From the NCBI GenBank assembly GCA_900552585.1, contig USAB01000082.1, positions 1 through 8,231 of the forward strand: 8,231 bases of DNA, in the 5' to 3' direction. Positions 1 through 5,317 of this stretch are shown piece after piece. The notes beneath the pieces are model-generated. The model was not told the DNA's origin, made no database searches, and was given only the letters and a program-made list of their open reading frames with translations. The stretch is from an uncultured Coriobacteriaceae bacterium. Its GTDB lineage: Bacteria > Actinomycetota > Coriobacteriia > Coriobacteriales > Eggerthellaceae. How positions within the stretch are numbered: the first letter of the stretch is position 1; each line of letters begins with the position of its first letter. The translations under genes and the position numbers were made by a program.

Positions 1-67
1 CATGCTGCTGGGGCAGGACAGGGAGGACAACGGCGCCAGCCGGCGCAAAAAGGAGAAGGACGCATGA
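1..67 (+). CDS. C-terminal tail of an upstream gene (partial)
   Basis: A reading frame enters from the left edge (codons from base 2) and ends at TGA 65-67. The last 21 residues are strongly charged (ending SRRKKEKDA), as in a cytoplasmic C-terminal tail. Its stop overlaps the ATG of the next gene in an ATGA arrangement, which implies co-transcription and translational coupling. The purine-rich stretch that serves as ribosome binding site for the next gene (AGGAGAAGGA) lies inside this tail. Too little is present to name the protein. Confidence 0.55.
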   Translation, partial: MLLGQDREDNGASRRKKEKDA

Positions 68-282
68 TTTTTCACTGGTGGCACGTGCTCGTCGCAGCCA
101 TCCCCATACTGCCCAATCTGTGGAGTCTCTGGCACCTCTGGAGCCACGACTTCAACAATGATTTCGAACGGAAGGTGCGCTGGCTTCTCCTGTGCGTCTT
201 CGTCCCTGTTATCGGTGGCCTGATATACATTTTCAAAGGCCGCAAGTATGCCGGCAGCAAAATTGACCGCCGGCACGCCTAA
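64..282 (+). CDS. small two-helix membrane protein, PLDc_N-like
   Basis: This 72-residue protein has two hydrophobic segments, about residues 6-24 and 40-58, separated by a charged loop. The second helix and tail (VFVPVIGGLIYIFKGRKYAG) match the pattern of the PLDc_N family: a helix with a Pro-x-x-Gly centre, ending in a basic G-R-K patch. Most stand-alone PLDc_N proteins have no known function, and the phospholipase D catalytic part is absent. The start is well supported, because an AGGAGAAGG ribosome binding site lies just upstream and the ATG overlaps the stop of the preceding gene. It probably lies in one operon with that gene, and perhaps with the lipoprotein gene 29 bases downstream. 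Family assignment is by pattern only. Confidence 0.72.
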   Translation: MIFHWWHVLVAAIPILPNLWSLWHLWSHDFNNDFERKVRWLLLCVFVPVIGGLIYIFKGRKYAGSKIDRRHA

Positions 283-311
283 CAACAGATTCAACCCACA
301 AGGCTAATTCA

Positions 312-776
312 ATGAACGTACAGCGTTTACCCCTTCTGGTTCTGGCGGCATCCCTGACCTTTACTCTGAACGGCTGCGCCACGCAGAGCAAAAGCGATGA
401 AATGGAAGCCCAGATTATGCAGCATGACGCCCAGATGCGTCAGATGCAGCCCGTGCAGGCCGATATGTACAATCAGGTACAGTCACTGCGTGAGGAACTC
501 AATGATATCAAAGGCCAGCTCGTCGATATCCGCAATGCCGGCGGCGCCGCCGCCATGGTTGACAAGCTGAACCGCCATGAACAGGCGCTCCATCAGATTG
601 AGACCAGCATGGCCATGAATTTCAACCTCGGCTCTCCCCTGGCCGGCGGCAACGCAGGCTCCGCAGGCCGGTGCAGCTGGTGCTATAGGAGCCGCAGGCG
701 CCGCCCAGGCTGCCGCTCCCGCCACAGCGCCCCAGGCGCCGGCAGCGCTCTCCCAGGGCACGGCTCAGGCCGCTGA
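312..776 (+). CDS. cpoB: CpoB/YbgF-type lipoprotein, N-terminal part (frameshifted)
   Basis: The protein begins with a lipoprotein signal peptide: a hydrophobic stretch and then the lipobox L-N-G-C, with Cys22 as the lipidation site. Residues about 28-100 form a heptad-rich coiled coil with many Gln and Met, as in the trimerising N-terminal domain of YbgF/CpoB. After about base 668 this frame turns into an Arg/Cys-rich nonsense tail and stops at 774-776. The genuine sequence continues in the +1 frame as an Ala/Pro/Gln linker and TPR repeats (669-1251). One extra base within about 655-672 explains everything, probably in GCAGGCCGG, where GCAGCCGG would restore Ala-Ala-Gly-Ala. The repaired gene would be 312-1251, about 312 residues. 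CpoB links Tol-Pal function with peptidoglycan synthesis at division in Gram-negative bacteria. No tol or pal gene is visible here. The ribosome binding site is weak (AAGG). Confidence 0.75.
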   Translation: MNVQRLPLLVLAASLTFTLNGCATQSKSDEMEAQIMQHDAQMRQMQPVQADMYNQVQSLREELNDIKGQLVDIRNAGGAAAMVDKLNRHEQALHQIETSMAMNFNLGSPLAGGNAGSAGRCSWCYRSRRRRPGCRSRHSAPGAGSALPGHGSGR

Positions 777-1251
777 AGCGGCTCCCGCAGCCCAGGCCCA
801 GCCCGCAGGCGCAGCGCCCTCGGGTGATACCTGGGGACAGGAAACGCCCCAGCCCAAGGCCCCCAAAGCTGAAAAGGACATGTCCGTGGCTCTCTATGAG
901 GCCGGCGTGAATTCCTTCAACTCCCGTCAGTACGGCGATGCCCAGCGCTCCTTCAGCGACTTCATCAAGAACTTCGGCAATAATCCCAAGGCTCCCAATG
1001 CCCAGTATTACCTCGCCGAATGCTATTTCCAGAAGAACCAGTTCAATGACGCCGCCCTCGCCTACGACACGGTAATCACCAAGTACGGCAATTCCGACAA
1101 GGCTCCGGCCGCCTATCTGAAGCAGGGTATCTGCTTCAGCAAGATGCAGCAGGACAAAGCCGCAAAAGCGCGTCTCGCCGAGCTCATCAAAAAATACCCC
1201 AACAGCCCTGAAGCCACCCGCGCCAAGACATTCCTGAAGACCAATAAATAA
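669..1251 (+). CDS. cpoB: CpoB/YbgF-type lipoprotein, C-terminal TPR part (frameshifted)
   Basis: This is the continuation of the lipoprotein gene in the +1 frame. It opens with a low-complexity linker of Ala, Pro and Gln (about 669-870). Three tetratricopeptide repeats follow, whose signature residues are visible in ALYEAGVNSFNSRQYGDAQR, AQYYLAECYFQKNQFNDAAL and AAYLKQGICFSKMQQDKAAK. The end, with KKYPNSPEATRAKTFL, is typical of YbgF/CpoB C-termini. The gene stops at TAA 1249-1251. An internal ATG at 880 is the first start codon in this frame, but no ribosome binding site precedes it, so independent translation is unlikely. A strong hairpin terminator follows 29 bases later. The low-complexity linker carrying the shift is a plausible place for a sequencing or assembly error, but a real mutation cannot be excluded. 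Confidence 0.75.
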
Positions 1252-1280
1252 CGGCGCGTCTCCCCTTCACGAAAGAGAAG

Positions 1281-1315
1281 GACCTGACCGGATCATCCGG
1301 CAGGTCTTTTTTTTT
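1281..1315 (+). terminator. Rho-independent terminator of the cpoB operon
   Basis: The arms GACCTG (1281-1286) and CAGGTC (1301-1306) pair perfectly, with an inner CCGG/CCGG pairing, and nine T residues follow directly (1307-1315). It ends transcription of the rightward genes 29 bases after the cpoB stop codon. Confidence 0.9.
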
Positions 1316-1321
1316 ACCCCG

Positions 1322-1359
1322 AAAAAAAGAGGGAGCACGGCCTGAGGCCGGACTCCCTC
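1322..1359 (-). terminator. Rho-independent terminator of iorAB
   Basis: Read on the minus strand, the arms GAGGGAG and CTCCCTC (1353-1359 with 1329-1335) and an inner CGGCC/GGCCG stem close on a TCA loop. Seven T residues follow (A tract 1322-1328 on the plus strand). It lies 22 bases beyond the iorB stop. Together with the neighbouring plus-strand terminator it insulates two convergent operons. Confidence 0.88.
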
Positions 1360-1381
1360 CGAATCGTTATGGGAGAAAGAA

Positions 1382-1969
1382 CTACTTGCCGGCGAGTATG
1401 GACTCACCAATCTCAAGCGCCCTGAGATTGACGTCCAGAATCTTGGCAGGCAGGAATTTCCTCAGAGCTTCCTCGAAGACGCTGAGGCCAAAGGGCAGGA
1501 TGCCCGAAGCGCACACTGCGGCAAGCAGGACGGTATTGCCTGCCTGAACCGCGCCGGCCTTTTCACCCAGCTCCCTGCAGGGGAGAAAGTGACTGGCCCT
1601 CGAAGCAGCGCCAACCTTGGCCTTGATTTCATCGATGGACGGATAGGTTTCCACGCCGAGGTTCACTCCCACGGGAGGCATGGGGTCAGAGCTCGAGAAA
1701 ACAACGCCGTCGCTTCTGAGATAGGGCAGGCCGCGCAGGGTTTCCAGAGGCTCAAAACCGAGCATGAGGTCAGCTTCGCCGAAGTCAAGCTTCGGAGCGC
1801 GCCAGCCGCCGAGGAGGCACACGGACTCCACAACGCCGCCGCGCTGGGCCATGCCGATGGTCTCTGCCGTGCGGACCTTCCATCCCTTGTCCAGCGCCGC
1901 CTGCGCCAAAATGCGCGCGGCAAGGACGGACCCCTGCCCGCCGATGCCCCCTATGACGATGTTCAGCAT
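1382..1969 (-). CDS. iorB: indolepyruvate ferredoxin oxidoreductase, beta subunit
   Basis: This 195-residue protein belongs to the pyruvate ferredoxin oxidoreductase gamma-type domain family and has the usual length of IorB. The glycine-rich motif GGIGGQG is at residues 7-13, and the conserved AETIGMAQRGG segment is at about 35-45. With IorA it oxidatively decarboxylates indolepyruvate and other aryl pyruvates to the aryl-acetyl-CoA, passing electrons to ferredoxin. This is a cytoplasmic step in anaerobic aromatic amino acid breakdown. The ATG start overlaps the last seven bases of iorA, and the ribosome binding site GGAGAAAGGGGA lies within the iorA end, so the two are translationally coupled. 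Codon use differs from iorA: about five of eleven arginines are AGA/AGG, all in the second half, and prolines are often CCC or CCT. Confidence 0.92.
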   Translation of the reverse strand: MLNIVIGGIGGQGSVLAARILAQAALDKGWKVRTAETIGMAQRGGVVESVCLLGGWRAPKLDFGEADLMLGFEPLETLRGLPYLRSDGVVFSSSDPMPPVGVNLGVETYPSIDEIKAKVGAASRASHFLPCRELGEKAGAVQAGNTVLLAAVCASGILPFGLSVFEEALRKFLPAKILDVNLRALEIGESILAGK

Positions 1970-3996
1970 GAGGAATCCCCTTTCTCCTGCGCGGCGGCTG
2001 CATGGGCGACGGCGTCGGAGCTGTCGTAATGCAGCCTAGTGGTCGCGTCCGTTTTCGGAGCGGCCGAGTAGGGCACACGGCCCTCTGTGCGGACCGGTGC
2101 CTCAATGGCGTCGAACGGGCAGACGTCCGTGCACAGGCCGCATCCGAAGCACAGCGACGGGTCGATGCGCATTGTTCCCGTTTCCGCATCTAGCGACATG
2201 GCCGGGCACCCGATACTGCGGATGCAGCTGCTGCAGCCCGTGCAAACCTCCGCATCGACCGTGGCCGTCTTGTCCGGCTTCACAAGCTGCGTGCACGGCC
2301 CTTCGTAGATGATGGCGGACGGCCCGTCGAAGTCGATGGCCGCCTTCGCTGCCGCTTCCGCCTCTTCCAGGAAGAACGGGTTCGCTCGCGCGATGCACGT
2401 TACGCCCAGCGCGCGGAGCACGGCCTCGATGTCGATGGGCGTGCTCTTCGGCCCCATGAGCGTCTGGCCCGTACCGGGATGCGGCTGCGATCCGGTCATG
2501 GCCGTGGTGGCGTTGTCCAGCACCACGAACGTGGTGTCGTGCTGGTTGTACACGGCATTCGCCACGCCCGTCATGGCGCTGGCGAAGAACGTGGAGTCGC
2601 CCACGAAGGCAACGGCCTTGCGGCCGGGCTCCATGGCCGCGATGCCCTGGGCGGCCGTGATGCCGGCGCCCATGCAGAGGCAGGTGTCAATGGCGTCCAG
2701 CGGCTTCGCATTGCCCAGCGTGTAGCAGCCGATGTCGCCGCACATTACGTTCGGCCGGCGGCGCAGTGCGCGCTTCACTGCGTAGAAGCTGCCGCGGTGC
2801 GGGCAGCCGGCGCACAGCACGGGCGGGCGCTGGGGCGCCTCGGGCGTTTCCATACCCGCTACGTCCGGTAGCGTTTCGAACGGTGGCTTCGTCACTAGCT
2901 GGGGGACGCCCAGGAATTCCGCCAGACGCTCAAGGCAGTCCTGCGTACCGTTCTCGCCGCGGTTGCGGGTGCTGCCGTCCAGTTTGCCGTGCACGTCGTA
3001 GGGCAGATGCTTGCGGCCCGCCAGCTGGATGAGCGCATCTTCCAGCACATGGTCCAGCTCTTCGAACACCAGGATGTCGCGCAGGCCGTCCGTGAACGCG
3101 GTCGCGCGCTCTTCCGGGAACGGATAGGGCGTGCCCACCTGCAGGAAGCGGTACGGCGGCAGCGGCGTTCCCTGCTCGGCAGCGGACTGAGCCAGGATGC
3201 GCAGCGCCTCGCGCGCATAGCTGGCGCTGATGCCACCCGCCACGATGCCCTTCTTCACGGGCGCTTGCGGTGCCTGCGTCTGCGGAGAGGCGGGAGCCGC
3301 CTCGAGCGGGTTGAACGGGCTGCGGTCGAATTCCGCCTGGATTTGCGGCAGGCGTTCGTTGATCTCGCCGTGCGCTTCGTACGAGCGCTTCGGGAAGATG
3401 ACCCATTTCGGGTCGCGCTGGAATCCGCCCTCGGGAATCGGGCGCGCCTGTGTGGTCTCCGGGATGTCGAAGAATGTCGAGGCGTGGCACACGCGCGTGG
3501 TGGCGCGCAGGATGACGGGCGTATGGTAGCGCTCTGACAGCTCGAAGGCCTCCTTCATCATGGCGTAGCCCTGGTCGGGGCTTGCCGGGTCGAGCACCGG
3601 GATCTTCGCGAAGCTTGCAAACCGGCGGGTGTCCTGCTCCGTCTGGCTGGAGATGGGGCCAGGGTCGTCTGCGACGAACACCACGAATCCGCCGCGCACG
3701 CCCACGTAGTTCAAGCTCATCAGGGGGTCACTTGCCACGTTCAAGCCCATCTGCTTGCAGGTGAACAGCGTGCGCGCACCCGAGAGCGACGCGCCATGCA
3801 GCAGCTCCATGGCTGCCTTCTCGTTCGTGGACCATTCCACGTGTACGCCCTTCGCGGTCCCTTGCGCATGCAGTTTCGCGACGGTTTCGATGACCTCGCT
3901 CGACGGCGTGCCCGGGTAGCCCGCCACCGCATTCACTCCGGCTTCCAGCGCCGCATATGCGAACGCCTGGTTGCCCATCAGCAGCGCCTTGCTCAC
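1963..3996 (-). CDS. iorA: indolepyruvate ferredoxin oxidoreductase, alpha subunit
   Basis: This 677-residue thiamine diphosphate enzyme is the catalytic partner of IorB. In order it shows an N-terminal pyrimidine-binding domain with GYPGTPSSE (26-34) and EWSTNEKAAME (54-64). A Pro/Ala/Gln-rich linker follows at about 230-250. The diphosphate-binding domain has CAGCPHRG (395-402), GDIGCYTLG (420-428), GDSTFF (466-471) and DNATTAMTG (494-502). At the C-terminus is a ferredoxin-like module with Cys585, 588, 591, 597 and Cys616, 619, 622, 626, fit for two [4Fe-4S] clusters. A tail of about 47 residues rich in Ala follows. The start is GTG with GGGAGG nine bases upstream. All key residues are present, so the enzyme should be active. 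Arginine codons are almost all CGC by eye, and proline is mostly CCG, unlike iorB. Confidence 0.94.
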   Translation of the reverse strand: MSKALLMGNQAFAYAALEAGVNAVAGYPGTPSSEVIETVAKLHAQGTAKGVHVEWSTNEKAAMELLHGASLSGARTLFTCKQMGLNVASDPLMSLNYVGVRGGFVVFVADDPGPISSQTEQDTRRFASFAKIPVLDPASPDQGYAMMKEAFELSERYHTPVILRATTRVCHASTFFDIPETTQARPIPEGGFQRDPKWVIFPKRSYEAHGEINERLPQIQAEFDRSPFNPLEAAPASPQTQAPQAPVKKGIVAGGISASYAREALRILAQSAAEQGTPLPPYRFLQVGTPYPFPEERATAFTDGLRDILVFEELDHVLEDALIQLAGRKHLPYDVHGKLDGSTRNRGENGTQDCLERLAEFLGVPQLVTKPPFETLPDVAGMETPEAPQRPPVLCAGCPHRGSFYAVKRALRRRPNVMCGDIGCYTLGNAKPLDAIDTCLCMGAGITAAQGIAAMEPGRKAVAFVGDSTFFASAMTGVANAVYNQHDTTFVVLDNATTAMTGSQPHPGTGQTLMGPKSTPIDIEAVLRALGVTCIARANPFFLEEAEAAAKAAIDFDGPSAIIYEGPCTQLVKPDKTATVDAEVCTGCSSCIRSIGCPAMSLDAETGTMRIDPSLCFGCGLCTDVCPFDAIEAPVRTEGRVPYSAAPKTDATTRLHYDSSDAVAHAAAAQEKGDSSC

Positions 3997-4005
3997 CGGG
4001 CACCG

Positions 4006-4011
4006 CCTCCC
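4006..4011 (-). promoter_or_regulatory. ribosome binding site deciding the iorA GTG start
   Basis: Minus-strand GGGAGG lies nine bases before the GTG at 3994-3996. No ATG in frame lies near, so this site decides the GTG start. Confidence 0.6.
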
Positions 4012-4124
4012 TTGATTTCTGGCATATTCGTTCCTTGTCTCCGCTGCGGCATCGAAGCTGTTCAGCCGCGTGCTGGCGCGGCCGGGCGTCAGTCTGCCGG
4101 GCTGCGATATAAAAGTTTTCCCAT

Positions 4125-4153
4125 TGTATACCGTTCTCGTGTGCAGCGGACAG
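4125..4153 (-). promoter_or_regulatory. candidate iorA promoter
   Basis: On the minus strand a -10-like TATACA (4125-4130) is preceded, at a spacing of 17, by CTGTCC (4148-4153), a poor match to the -35 consensus. This would give a leader of about 120 bases before iorA. It is the best sigma-70-like match seen close upstream of the gene, but it rests on the -10 alone. The leftward-facing arm of the repeat element at 4459-4523 is an alternative source of transcription. Confidence 0.3.
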
Positions 4154-4164
4154 GGTGGGGTTCG

Positions 4165-4199
4165 AGCGGCCGCAGCGTGCCGGGTGCGTGGCGGCCGCT
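4165..4199. repeat. GC-rich inverted repeat
   Basis: The arms AGCGGCCGC (4165-4173) and GCGGCCGCT (4191-4199) are perfect nine-base complements with a 17-base spacer. The surrounding stretch 4140-4285 is very GC-rich and holds no supported gene. It could form a stable hairpin in the iorA leader region or mark the outer flank of the repeat element that follows. No T tract is present, so it is not a classical terminator. Confidence 0.5.
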
Positions 4200-4285
4200 G
4201 GCTGTCGGCGTGCGCATCGGCCGCGGGGACGCCGTGTGCATGGCGGCTGTGGTGGCGCCGGGCGTGTGGCGGCTGCGGCGTGCGC

Positions 4286-4523
4286 TGCCAGCAGATTCCG
4301 CATTTTTTGGACGAGAACCGAACTTGGATATGGTTTCATGTTGCCTAATTTTCAGTCGATGGTTCCCCTGTACGACGAGATTTGCATAAGGCCAGGTCAG
4401 AGGCGTAGCGTTTTGCCGTGGGGGGGCTGGCGGGCCGTGTCGCGTAGGCCAACATTTGAGTTAGACGAGGTGAAACCATTCCCAAACGCAGCTTTCGTCC
4501 AAAAATCGCAGATTTGTTGGCGG
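4286..4523. repeat. inverted-repeat element, copy 1 (238 bases)
   Basis: Two related arms face each other. The left arm is 4286-4350 (plus) and the right arm is 4459-4523 (minus). Both run through a core of the form CAnATTnnGnATTTTT, then GGACGA, then TTGGGAATGGTTTC or a near variant, and end in CTAA exactly 13 bases after the start of GGTTTC. The same arms recur at 7930-8165. The middle (4349-4460) includes a run of seven G (4420-4426) and has no supported gene. Reading each arm inward, TTGGGA or TTGGAT and TAAYTY are 16 bases apart, which resembles a promoter. Possible identities are a small non-autonomous mobile element (MITE-like) or a paired regulatory site. I do not recognise it as a named family. 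The element has no coding capacity; open frames across it are short and differ between copies. Confidence 0.7.
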
Positions 4524-4598
4524 CCGACGCCGCGCTCCCCCCCCCGGCGCTGCCAGCAAGGTACAGGGTCAGCAAGCGGCGCGCGACATGCTCAGAAG

Positions 4599-4634
4599 GT
4601 ATCGATGTCACTTGTCCTCATGCGGACAGATACC
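4599..4634. repeat. hairpin with nested stems
   Basis: The outer arms GGTATC (4599-4604) and GATACC (4629-4634) enclose inner arms TGTCC (4613-4617) and GGACA (4624-4628) around a six-base loop. The eight bases between the left arms make a one-sided bulge. It could be an operator or an RNA structure; no T tract follows. Confidence 0.4.
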
Positions 4635-4717
4635 GGAAATCGACCGTTTGAAACATACTCCTTCATTTTGTAGACACATGGTGCTGAAAATAAAGCAACT
4701 CGCTGCCAGATGGGAAA

Positions 4718-4748
4718 GGATGCGTTGAGGCTTCAGTTAGGCGCATCC
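4718..4748. repeat. seven-base inverted repeat
   Basis: GGATGCG (4718-4724) and CGCATCC (4742-4748) are perfect complements with a 17-base loop. No T tract follows on either strand, so a terminator is unlikely. Its role is unknown. Confidence 0.35.
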
Positions 4749-4788
4749 CGGATTTGGGGTTTGCTTCATTAGGCCTTTGAAGAAGCGG

Positions 4789-4841
4789 ATGTGCCAGTAA
4801 TTGTTCGCACATGGCAGATTATGCAGTGTATGATTCTGCAT
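4789..4841 (+). promoter_or_regulatory. two palindromic operator-like sites around a -10-like box
   Basis: ATGTGC (4789-4794) pairs with GCACAT (4807-4812) over a 12-base spacer. ATGCAG (4821-4826) pairs with CTGCAT (4836-4841) over a 9-base spacer. A -10-like TATGAT sits inside the second spacer (4829-4834) with only a poor -35 (CGCACA, 4806-4811, spacing 17). Two dyads overlapping a weak promoter would suit a regulated, activator-dependent promoter for the rightward ORF at 4938, about 95 bases downstream. This is inference from layout; short dyads also arise by chance. Confidence 0.3.
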
Positions 4842-4937
4842 CCTGCAAGACGCCCGGTTCTAAACGGCATGGTTGGGTTTCTTCCGAAGGCATAGGAATT
4901 TCTGCTGACATAAGCGCCTGAATCGCGAGGGGGGATT

Positions 4938-5147
4938 ATGATCTCGGAATTCGCCTTACTCATCTTCGCGACGCTAGGGGGGGTGGCGGTTGGCCTCTAT
5001 GTGGCCGCGACGCTGATACCCGTCAAGGAAAAAAAGAAGATGAATCTCCTCATCACGGCCATCCCCTTGGCGCCGCTGCGGCATCGGCAAATGAGGGCGC
5101 CTGGAAGACCATCGCCTGTCTGCGCGGCTGCGGGTCGCGCTGCATGA
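4938..5147 (+). CDS. small putative membrane protein (hypothetical)
   Basis: The ORF starts at ATG 4938-4940, directly behind a strong GAGGGGGG ribosome binding site. The first 34 residues look like a real small membrane protein: one hydrophobic segment (about 3-28, FALLIFATLGGVAVGLYVAA) followed by a basic KEKKK cluster. After about residue 45 the frame runs out of phase through the oxidoreductase remnant, and the end looks non-native. The ORF also crosses a run of seven G (4977-4983), a slippage-prone site. It may be the surviving start of a decayed gene or a small single-helix protein extended by accident. I do not recognise a family. A holin-like or KdpF-like shape is compatible, but no residue pattern supports either. 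Confidence 0.35.
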   Translation: MISEFALLIFATLGGVAVGLYVAATLIPVKEKKKMNLLITAIPLAPLRHRQMRAPGRPSPVCAAAGRAA

Positions 5148-5281
5148 ACCGAGCGCTGGTGAAGAACGGCGTGGTCGTTCGCCAAGGAGCCAGATCATGG
5201 GTTCCTGCAGCAGGTTCCCGGCGCACAGGCGCGCCGGGAGTTCACGCTTATCCAAGATGGCTGCAGCAATCGGATGGCTGA
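5069..5281 (+). pseudogene. remnant of a DMSO-reductase-family molybdopterin oxidoreductase
   Basis: In the frame beginning at 5069, an Ala-rich segment resembling the end of an export signal leads into EGAWKTIACLRGCGSRCMNR and then ALVKNGVVVRQ. The pattern W-x-x-x-x-C, C-G-x-R-C-x-N and G-V-V-V-R-Q matches the start of mature DmsA/catechol-dehydroxylase-like molybdopterin enzymes, where these cysteines begin the [4Fe-4S] ligand set. Similarity fades after about 5185, and a stop comes at 5279-5281. About 40 of the roughly 700-900 residues normal for the family remain. The frame has no start codon before 5144. Such enzymes are secreted and reduce terminal electron acceptors. The piece ends 37 bases before the telA stop and runs towards it. 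Confidence 0.5.
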
Positions 5282-5317
5282 TGCGTTTCGGGCGCTGGCC
5301 CAGACGGGGCACTCGCG

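Larger units (their letters stand above)
4524..4937. other. non-coding stretch, less GC-rich, with several hairpins
   Basis: This 414-base stretch begins with a GC-rich piece carrying a run of nine C (4537-4545). It then changes at about 4600 to a clearly more AT-rich composition than its surroundings. I see no convincing gene on either strand. It contains the hairpin and palindromes listed separately. Being upstream of the rightward small ORF and the oxidoreductase remnant, it may be the old control region of that lost gene. Confidence 0.5.

Noticed and set aside
2479..3537. Several plus-strand ORFs within iorA
   Set aside because: They are shadow frames of iorA, which has a complete set of catalytic and cluster motifs on the minus strand.
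4115..4140. Possible fifth, degenerate repeat arm near the iorA promoter (minus strand ACGAGAAC and TGGGAA)
   Set aside because: The upstream ATTTTTGG block and the downstream CTAA spacing are absent; the short matches could be chance.
4420..4545. Runs of seven G (4420-4426) and nine C (4537-4545) as phase-variation switches
   Set aside because: They lie outside any supported gene and are not clearly placed between promoter boxes, so no switching role can be argued.
4345..4611. Minus-strand ORF of 88 residues across repeat copy 1
   Set aside because: It merely translates the repeat arm and the C-run; there is no ribosome binding site, and copy 2 does not preserve the frame.
4769..4963. Minus-strand ORF of 64 residues in the AT-richer island
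   Set aside because: No ribosome binding site, no recognisable motif, and it overlaps the dyads and the start of the rightward ORF.
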